This document shows positions 58,806-64,000 of a stretch of DNA of 64,000 nucleotides, piece by piece. This DNA comes from Alteromonas lipotrueiana (GTDB taxonomy: Bacteria; Pseudomonadota; Gammaproteobacteria; Enterobacterales; Alteromonadaceae), in contig NZ_JAESDK010000011.1 in NCBI RefSeq assembly GCF_019249245.1, positions 55,643 through 119,642 on the forward strand. The letters are read 5' to 3'. The position numbers and the translations under genes were made by a program. The stretch's first letter is position 1; every line of letters begins with the position of its first letter. The notes beneath the pieces are model-generated. The model did not search any database. It was not told where the DNA came from and saw nothing but the letters and a program-made list of their open reading frames with translations.

Positions 58806-60226
58806 TGTGCTTCTCCTTCCGCTTTTTGGCCCGTTTCAAAATCGCTGACGGGTTGTGACTGTGCATCGTTTAAATCAAACGCAAGGCCACCATCGATGTA
58901 TACTTTCTCGGCTTTGGTGTAGGTTGAAAACGGATTGCCATTCCACAGTACAATATCGGCATTTTTACCGGTTTCCAGTGAGCCGGTTTTGTCGAATATC
59001 CCCATTGATTTGGCAGGGTTAGCTGATAACCAGGCCCAGGCATCAGCCATGCTAATGTCTATACCTGCACGCTTGCCATCAGACCAGGCTTTTGCTGCTT
59101 CCTGATTTAAGCGCTGAATACCTAATTCGCTGTCAGAATGCACAATTGCACAGGCTCCGGCCGCATCTACCATTGGGATATTTTCACGAATGCCGTCATA
59201 GGCTTCCATTTTAAAGCCCCACCAGTCTGCCCACATCGATGAACATACATTATTTTCTTTTAGGCGATCAGCAATTTTGTACGATTCTACCGCATGGTGA
59301 AATGAGCTAATCTGATAATCAAATTCTTGCATCATATCCATCATAGTGACCATTTCATCGGCTCGATAACAATGCATATGCACCAAAATATCGCCATCTA
59401 GCACGCCTGCCATGGTTTCAAGATCGAGGTCACGCTTAGGAGGTGTCGGATTTTTTCCCGCCTCAAACTCGCGTTCGTATTTATCCCACTTAGCCATATA
59501 ATCCTGCGCATCAGACCAGGCCTGTCGATAGCCTCTGACATTTCCCATGCGTGTCATAGGGCCGCCTTTTTGACCATATACACGTTTAGGATTTTCGCCA
59601 CACGCCATTTTCATTCCGTAGGGTGCATCGGGAAACTTCATGTCCTGCATAGAACGGTTGGGTACATTTTTAAGCACCACCGAACGCCCGCCAAACAAAT
59701 TACCTGATCCTGGTAAAATTTGTAACGAAGTCACTCCGCCTGCTAAGGCCCGGCCGAAACCCGCATCTTGTGGCCATACCGAATGCTCAACCCACACCCC
59801 TGGGGTCACAGGTTTAACCATTTCGTTACCATCGGCCAAAGAACCAATAGAAGGCGAAGGATAGACGCCCAGATGACTGTGGTTATCAATGACACCCGGT
59901 GTTACCCACTTACCTTTACCATCGATAACATTGGCATCTGAAGGATAATCGAGGCCCTGGCCAACGGCCTGTACTTTACCCTCGGCAAAGTAAATCATGC
60001 CGTTTTCAATACGCTTACCCGCACCATCTAAAATAGTAACGTTAGTAATAACAGTAGGCTGGCTTTGCAATGGTGTGTAAGTGCTGGGGTAAGGATTTGT
60101 ATCTAGACTGACTTTATTAGTGGTTGTACTGTCGGTGTTTTTGTTCTGGGTAGACTGACATCCAGTAACAAATAACGGAACCAAACAGGCCAACGCAAGA
60201 GTTAAATGCGAGCGTGAGTGTGCCAT
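58802..60226 (-). CDS. amidohydrolase family lipoprotein, metal site intact
   Basis: 474 aa. A lipoprotein signal ends FVTGC at Cys23, followed by Gln, which fits outer-membrane sorting. Metal ligands of a binuclear amidohydrolase are present: HSHLG, VHMHCYRADE, FHHAVES and VHSDSE. The C-terminal GSLETGKNADIVLWNGNP is typical of the imidazolonepropionase/prolidase-like group. Enzymes of this type hydrolyse cyclic amides or Xaa-Pro peptides. It is first in a two-gene operon with a metal-less paralogue. Substrate unknown. Confidence 0.87.
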   Translation of the reverse strand: MAHSRSHLTLALACLVPLFVTGCQSTQNKNTDSTTTNKVSLDTNPYPSTYTPLQSQPTVITNVTILDGAGKRIENGMIYFAEGKVQAVGQGLDYPSDANVIDGKGKWVTPGVIDNHSHLGVYPSPSIGSLADGNEMVKPVTPGVWVEHSVWPQDAGFGRALAGGVTSLQILPGSGNLFGGRSVVLKNVPNRSMQDMKFPDAPYGMKMACGENPKRVYGQKGGPMTRMGNVRGYRQAWSDAQDYMAKWDKYEREFEAGKNPTPPKRDLDLETMAGVLDGDILVHMHCYRADEMVTMMDMMQEFDYQISSFHHAVESYKIADRLKENNVCSSMWADWWGFKMEAYDGIRENIPMVDAAGACAIVHSDSELGIQRLNQEAAKAWSDGKRAGIDISMADAWAWLSANPAKSMGIFDKTGSLETGKNADIVLWNGNPFSTYTKAEKVYIDGGLAFDLNDAQSQPVSDFETGQKAEGEAQ

Positions 60227-60342
60227 GAATTTTGTAATACCTTTGTGTTGAGAATAAGAGTCTTATTCGTTTTGTTATTGTTGTGTATTTAGACCACATT
60301 AACGCTACTTTAAGCATTTTTCAAAATGAAGTGCTATTGAGA

Positions 60343-61293
60343 CTAAGCAACGTACTCTTGCGAGGACTGACGGCGTAGTACTTCTACAATGTCATCGGCT
60401 TTATTCAGACGCCGAATATCGTTGAATAATAATTCGGCCTGGGGATATTGGCGCTTAAGATATCCACACCATTGTTTTATACGATTTGGATAATAGCGTC
60501 CTTTGTCACCGTAAATTTCGTAACCCGAATACTTAATTAATAGTGACGCCAGCTCGGGCCAGGCCATCGGCGACTCGTTCTGTTTTATACAACGCGCCAG
60601 GTTGGGTAAAGCCAAGGCTCCACGCCCAATCATTAAATCGTTACATTGCGATTGCTGCTGACATCGTACCGCATCTTCTGCACTCCATATTTCGCCATTT
60701 GCGATTACCGGTATAGAAATATGCTGTCGAATACGGGCTATCCAGTCCCAGTAAGCGGGAGGGCGGTAACCCTCAGTTTTGGTGCGAGCATGGACCACAA
60801 GGTGAGTAGCGCCTGCTTCGGCAATAGCAATAGCGTTGTCAATTGCTAGGGATTTGTCTTCAAAACCAAGGCGAATTTTAGCCGTTACGGGCATGCTTTT
60901 ATCTACCGCCTGGCGTACAGTATTGACGATGTCGTACAGTGTTTGCGTTTCTTTGAGTAATACTGCCCCGCCTTTGCTTTTATTCACGGTTTTGGCCGGG
61001 CACCCAAAATTTAAATCGACCCCCGGAGAGCCAAGCTCGACCGCGGTCATAGCATTTTCGGCCAACCACTGTGGGTGTTGTCCTAACAGCTGAACACGTA
61101 CCGGCACACCCGCTTTGGTTTTGCCGTTGTTGTAAAGCTCGGGACACAATCGATAAAAGATTTTTGGTGGCAGCTTTTGGTCTACCACCCGAATAAATTC
61201 GGTGACACAAAGATCAAAGCCACCTACTTCGGTGAGCATTTCACGCATCAGGTGATCAACCACACCCTCCATCGGGGCCAACATAACATTCAT
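60343..61293 (-). CDS. dusC: tRNA-dihydrouridine(16) synthase
   Basis: 316 aa flavoprotein. The start MNVMLAPMEGVVDHLMREML and the segments TEFIRVVDQ and RLCPEL closely match E. coli DusC. The active Cys is in NFGCPAKTVNKSKGGA, and VVHARTK and ANGEIWS are FMN and phosphate contacts. It reduces U16 in tRNA with NADPH. Confidence 0.96.
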   Translation of the reverse strand: MNVMLAPMEGVVDHLMREMLTEVGGFDLCVTEFIRVVDQKLPPKIFYRLCPELYNNGKTKAGVPVRVQLLGQHPQWLAENAMTAVELGSPGVDLNFGCPAKTVNKSKGGAVLLKETQTLYDIVNTVRQAVDKSMPVTAKIRLGFEDKSLAIDNAIAIAEAGATHLVVHARTKTEGYRPPAYWDWIARIRQHISIPVIANGEIWSAEDAVRCQQQSQCNDLMIGRGALALPNLARCIKQNESPMAWPELASLLIKYSGYEIYGDKGRYYPNRIKQWCGYLKRQYPQAELLFNDIRRLNKADDIVEVLRRQSSQEYVA

Positions 61294-61382
61294 AGTACGC
61301 TGCGGTATCTTGTCTAAAATAAGGGCGCGAAGTGTAACAAATCACCATTACTGAGGCCATTAAACTTAGTGGTAGCCGCTAC

Positions 61383-61583
61383 TTAGAGGCTTCGTTCATG
61401 GGTTTCTTTTGTGCGACTATTACAAGCATTAATAATCTGCATACGCTGCAAGTGAGTCAAAGTGGGCCAGGCTTTGATTTGGCTTATACTCCGCTTGCAG
61501 CCCTCACACCGGTTATTGCTAGCTAACTTACAACAACCAATACACGATGAGACCCGCTGCGGCGGAGAGTTATTGTTACCCAT
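61383..61583 (-). CDS. DUF1289 small zinc-binding-type protein
   Basis: 66 aa. Four Cys in CIGCCKL and RCEGCKRSISQIKAW match the DUF1289 pattern, with a following Trp, probably a zinc site. Function unknown. Its ATG overlaps the stop of the small upstream gene (ATGGGTAA), suggesting coupled translation. It lies about 90 bases upstream of dusC on the same strand. Confidence 0.82.
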   Translation of the reverse strand: MGNNNSPPQRVSSCIGCCKLASNNRCEGCKRSISQIKAWPTLTHLQRMQIINACNSRTKETHERSL

Positions 61584-61746
61584 TATTGAGTTTAGCTTTG
61601 TCAGCTGGCTGCCCCTTTATCCACAAACATACAAATACTTCAAAACGTGCCTGTAGCTGTTTTACCGCCTCTTCTTGTGAACAAGCCTCAAGATTTACCC
61701 ATTGTTGATGGGTTCCGGTGTAAATAAGGGCGCGATACGTAAACAT
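61576..61746 (-). CDS. 56-aa conserved-looking small protein, too short for usual gene calls
   Basis: An ATG directly after a T-tract opens a 56-codon frame, beginning MFTYRALIYTGTHQQWVNLE and ending DKAKLNNG. It is compositionally protein-like. Its stop overlaps the DUF1289 start by eight bases. No other usable start codon exists in frame. The hairpin and T-tract immediately before the ATG (61747-61772) could hide the AGGT ribosome-site-like bases. No family is recognised. Confidence 0.55.
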   Translation of the reverse strand: MFTYRALIYTGTHQQWVNLEACSQEEAVKQLQARFEVFVCLWIKGQPADKAKLNNG

Positions 61747-61772
61747 AAAAAAAGACCTGTGAATAACAGGCC
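61747..61772 (-). terminator. terminator after the M14 peptidase gene, abutting the small gene start
   Basis: GGCCTGT/ACAGGTC hairpin (one G-T pair) with a 5-base loop, followed on the minus strand by seven T residues and then directly by ATG of the 56-aa frame. It is placed to end the peptidase transcript, so the small gene needs readthrough or an internal promoter. Confidence 0.75.
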
Positions 61773-61832
61773 TAAAATATACATCTAGACGTCTAAACGT
61801 TCAAGCGGCTTTTTGAGACTTACGAAATAAAG

Positions 61833-62747
61833 CTAGATATTCGCCGCCAGAATAAAGTCCAGCGCGCCACAAATAGCGGCAACCTGAGCTTTATTACAAA
61901 TTTGAGGCGTAGCATTGGGACTGTCGGGATAGACCTCAGTGGTCGTCACATAAGGCGCATCCGTCATGCCACCACACAAATGCAGCTTTTTCTTGTCGTA
62001 GCATATCACCCCCTCGCTTTGAATAGGCTCACCAATTAAGCGTCCTTCTTCATCTGCCGGGGCTATATGAGTGACTTGGCTTACCGCCTCAACCACTGCT
62101 TTTTGAAATTCAAGTTGAGGCCGCTGCGAATCAGCTACCGTATAAAAACCGTCTGGAATATTCCAGTTATGATTAACTGTCCCCTCGCGTGCAGCTAAGG
62201 CTGGCCTGAATTCGCTGTTGTCCGTGTCGGTGGTTTCGTGTAAATCAATATGTGCCAGAAAAGTAGTATCTAAAGAGGCTAAAAAAGCCATAATCTGCGC
62301 TGCTTCGGGCGCCGGGCTGTCTGCAAAAAACGACCGGTTTGGGTCTAGCGCCAGCGGATCCCAGCGATTAATCGTCTCGTAACCCCATGGGCTGACACAA
62401 GGTACGACTACAATATTAAAACGTGATGCATAGAGCGCCATCTCATTGTTAATAAAGTGCAGCGCACCTTGTACACCGCTGGTTTCGTAACCGTGTACCC
62501 CCCCGGTAACAAGTATTGAAGGCTTTGTTTGAGACATTGAGTCACTCACTACCGCGTGAAGAGGGTAACGATCCACATCATAAGGTAAAGCCCCATACTG
62601 CACTACTTTAAAGCCTTTCAAACTGGTGGGTAGCTTAGCCAGTACTTCATCGTTATAGCTGCGCTTTACCGATTGTTCTGCCAGCCACTGGGCTTTATGT
62701 TCATTGTTCCAGGGTTTACCAGACTCCCCAATGGAATAAGACTGCAT
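61833..62747 (-). CDS. M14-type zinc carboxypeptidase / succinylglutamate desuccinylase-like
   Basis: 304 aa. Zinc ligands are His and Glu in TGGVHGYETSG and a third His in AHIDLHETTDTD. Asn-Arg in LDPNRSFF is the substrate-binding pair, and the late TTEVYPDS carries the catalytic Glu. There is no signal peptide, so it is cytoplasmic. The family removes C-terminal residues or N-acyl groups. Substrate unknown. Confidence 0.85.
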   Translation of the reverse strand: MQSYSIGESGKPWNNEHKAQWLAEQSVKRSYNDEVLAKLPTSLKGFKVVQYGALPYDVDRYPLHAVVSDSMSQTKPSILVTGGVHGYETSGVQGALHFINNEMALYASRFNIVVVPCVSPWGYETINRWDPLALDPNRSFFADSPAPEAAQIMAFLASLDTTFLAHIDLHETTDTDNSEFRPALAAREGTVNHNWNIPDGFYTVADSQRPQLEFQKAVVEAVSQVTHIAPADEEGRLIGEPIQSEGVICYDKKKLHLCGGMTDAPYVTTTEVYPDSPNATPQICNKAQVAAICGALDFILAANI

Positions 62748-63248
62748 AGTTCCACTCTTTGTTGCAAAAGAGTAAATACTAACATAGCCAAAAAATAGCT
62801 TCAGTGACCGGGTAAATTTGTTTAATACGCATGTGCCAAATATTGTACATCGCGTTCAAACGCTTCTTTGTCACAGCTTATTAATAAGAATAATTTTGGT
62901 TTTAGAGATAACAACAAACTATGGATTTGATGCGGCGCTCTATTTTATTTTTGGTCACCGGTTCAAGCTTGAGGGCCCGCGTGCGTTAAATGAGTTTATA
63001 GAGGCGTAAAATGCGTCGATGCGAACTAGTATTACCGAAATCTTAGGTGAAAAAGTTGAGCAGAATGAGCTGAGGATGTAAAAAAATAATTTTTGGGAGA
63101 TTCTCGCTATTCTATATTTCCATCCTTTAACTTGAATCTGTTCGGTGTTTAACTTTTTAAAATAAATTGCACAGCTGAAAACTTCAGGTACGTGTGCGCA
63201 AATAGAAAACGGCGCAAAATCGCGCCGTTTTTAACTAGTTAATGACGA
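62748..63248. other. gene-poor intergenic region
   Basis: About 500 bases between the M14 peptidase and the acidic lipoprotein. A short open frame on the plus strand (62818-63009) ends FGHRFKLEGPRALNEFIEA but has no ribosome site and no recognisable family. The only other structure is the AACGGCGC/GCGCCGTT terminator at its right end. Confidence 0.6.
63209..63235 (-). terminator. terminator downstream of the acidic lipoprotein gene
   Basis: AAAACGGCGC/GCGCCGTTTT stem with a short A/T loop, with flanking T and A runs, just after the lipoprotein stop on the minus strand. Confidence 0.82.
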
Positions 63249-63584
63249 TTATTTTTCGTCATCTTCTGGCATATCTACTTCAATTTCTGGTACTTCTACT
63301 GTTTCTTCCTCAGTTGTTACTTCAACTTCAGGAACTTCAACAGTTTCTGTTTCAGTATCAATATCGACGTCTGCAGTATCAACGTCATACTCAGGCATTT
63401 CACCGCCTTCTACGTCAACATCTGGCATTTCGCCTTCGTCAGTTTTCTTTACTTCGTATTCTGGCATTTCGCCGCCGTCAGCATCTACACTCGGCATTTC
63501 GCCTTTTTCTGTTTTATCTACATCACAACCCGTAACGGCAAAAACGACTGCAGATAAGGCGATTATTTTTTGAAACTTATTCAT
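63249..63584 (-). CDS. acidic repeat lipoprotein
   Basis: 111 aa from the ATG behind GGAGG; a longer reading upstream has no ribosome site. The signal peptide ends AVTGC (Cys20), followed by Asp, an inner-membrane retention signal by the Lol rules of enterobacteria. The mature part is almost all acidic and made of repeats: GEMPxVDxxGGEMPEYxV twice, then ETVEVPEVEV twice. Such acidic repeats could bind Ca2+ or other cations at the cell surface or periplasm. No family is recognised. Repeat copies vary enough to argue for selection on composition. Confidence 0.75.
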   Translation of the reverse strand: MNKFQKIIALSAVVFAVTGCDVDKTEKGEMPSVDADGGEMPEYEVKKTDEGEMPDVDVEGGEMPEYDVDTADVDIDTETETVEVPEVEVTTEEETVEVPEIEVDMPEDDEK

Positions 63585-63891
63585 GGCATCCTCCAAGATA
63601 TAAAAACAATATATAGCAAGCACATGTCGCGCCAACTTTTAATATTTGCAAAGCAAAATTGTCAAATGGCCTGCTCACGACTTGCAAGCGATTGGAATTA
63701 TGTACGACAAAAGCGATAAGATGGATGTAAAAAAGTGAAAATATCAACAAATTCAAATGGATTTAAGCAAATAGAGAAAATTGATCAGGAAATTCTTACT
63801 TAGTTAATGACGATATTACTTATTTTTAATTACTTTTAGCAATCAGGGGGTTAGGTTGGACGGTAGGCCAAACTTTATTACAGCGGATACA

Positions 63892-63925
63892 AAAAAGACC
63901 AGCTAAATCAGCTGGTCTTTTTAAA
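63892..63925 (-). terminator. terminator just downstream of the tRNA-Glu gene
   Basis: AAAGACCAGCT/AGCTGGTCTTT stem followed on the minus strand by T residues; it lies two bases past the tRNA CCA end. The 63585-63891 stretch between the lipoprotein gene and this terminator holds no gene I can support. Confidence 0.85.
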
Positions 63926-63926
63926 A

Positions 63927-64000
63927 TGGCGTCCCCTAGGGGATTCGAACCCCTGTTACCGCCGTGAAAGGGCGGTGTCCTAGGCCTCTAGACGAAGGGG
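63927..64000 (-). tRNA. tRNA-Glu (anticodon TTC), 5' end cut by window end
   Basis: On the minus strand the sequence matches bacterial tRNA-Glu: anticodon stem CCGCC/GGCGG with loop CTTTCAC (anticodon TTC), T-arm GGTTCGAATCC and an encoded CCA tail. The first two bases (GT) of the acceptor stem lie beyond the window. Confidence 0.95.

Noticed and set aside
62818..63009. 63-codon plus-strand frame ending in LNEFIEA
   Set aside because: No ribosome site and no family; could be a gene remnant but this cannot be supported from the sequence.
1..64000. CRISPR arrays, prophage, transposons or integrons
   Set aside because: No regularly spaced repeats, no phage structural genes and no transposase or integrase proteins were seen.

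Overview
The window is a stretch of chromosome from a Gram-negative marine gammaproteobacterium, most probably of the Alteromonadales (Alteromonadaceae-like). The evidence is the gene content and order: dnaJ-dnaK-grpE, nadK, recN, bamE, the trp operon divergent from trpH-yciO-scpA-scpB-rluB, tesA divergent from ybbA-ybbP, plus a TonB-dependent receptor, a GGDEF/EAL protein and a CrbS-type sensor kinase. No prophage, transposase, integron or CRISPR array was seen.

Layout. 0-8 kb: a c-di-GMP protein with intact EAL and eroded GGDEF, a cytochrome c', and dnaJ, dnaK and grpE, with sigma-32-like promoters before dnaK and grpE. 8-19 kb: an accessory block reading as a poly/oligo-3-hydroxybutyrate utilisation locus. 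It has a symporter-domain hybrid kinase and LuxR-type regulator (CrbS/CrbR-like), a TonB receptor, a GntP-type permease, an exported MetX-like hydrolase, a short-chain PHB depolymerase and a 3-hydroxybutyrate dehydrogenase. A long inverted repeat sits in the divergent promoter region. 19-28 kb: nadK, then a LolD-type ATPase with an FtsX-type permease whose 3' end is fused by an apparent deletion to a remnant of an AttH-like gene, then glutaminase, an exported Gfo/Idh/MocA-type protein, recN and bamE.

28-31 kb is gene-poor and holds three very small genes and a phosphate-selective-type porin. 31-39 kb has a zinc-ribbon/TM2 membrane protein, acpH, a DUF445 protein, an aldo/keto reductase, rluB, scpB, scpA, yciO and trpH. 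39-46 kb is the full trp operon with a Trp-rich leader peptide and attenuator: trpE (frame disrupted as given), trpG, trpD, trpC/F, trpB, trpA and a YciI-family gene. 46-53 kb has small membrane proteins, a stress-type flavin-binding protein, a PepSY-like protein with a PhoP/PhoQ-like two-component system, an AI-2E family transporter and a TIGR01777 epimerase. 53-64 kb has ybbP, ybbA, tesA, a pair of amidohydrolases (one without metal ligands), dusC, a DUF1289 gene with a small overlapping upstream gene, an M14-type peptidase, an acidic repeat lipoprotein, and a tRNA-Glu cut by the window end.

How it fits together. The 8-19 kb block could take a storage polyester from outside the cell to acetoacetate: depolymerase and hydrolase for cleavage, receptor and permease for uptake, dehydrogenase for oxidation, with the acetate-type two-component system as local or global control. 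It lies between grpE and nadK, and a second insertion lies between nadK and recN, so the usual grpE/nadK/recN/bamE block is split twice. Two gene-breaking events need checking against raw reads: the trpE frame change and the permease/AttH junction.
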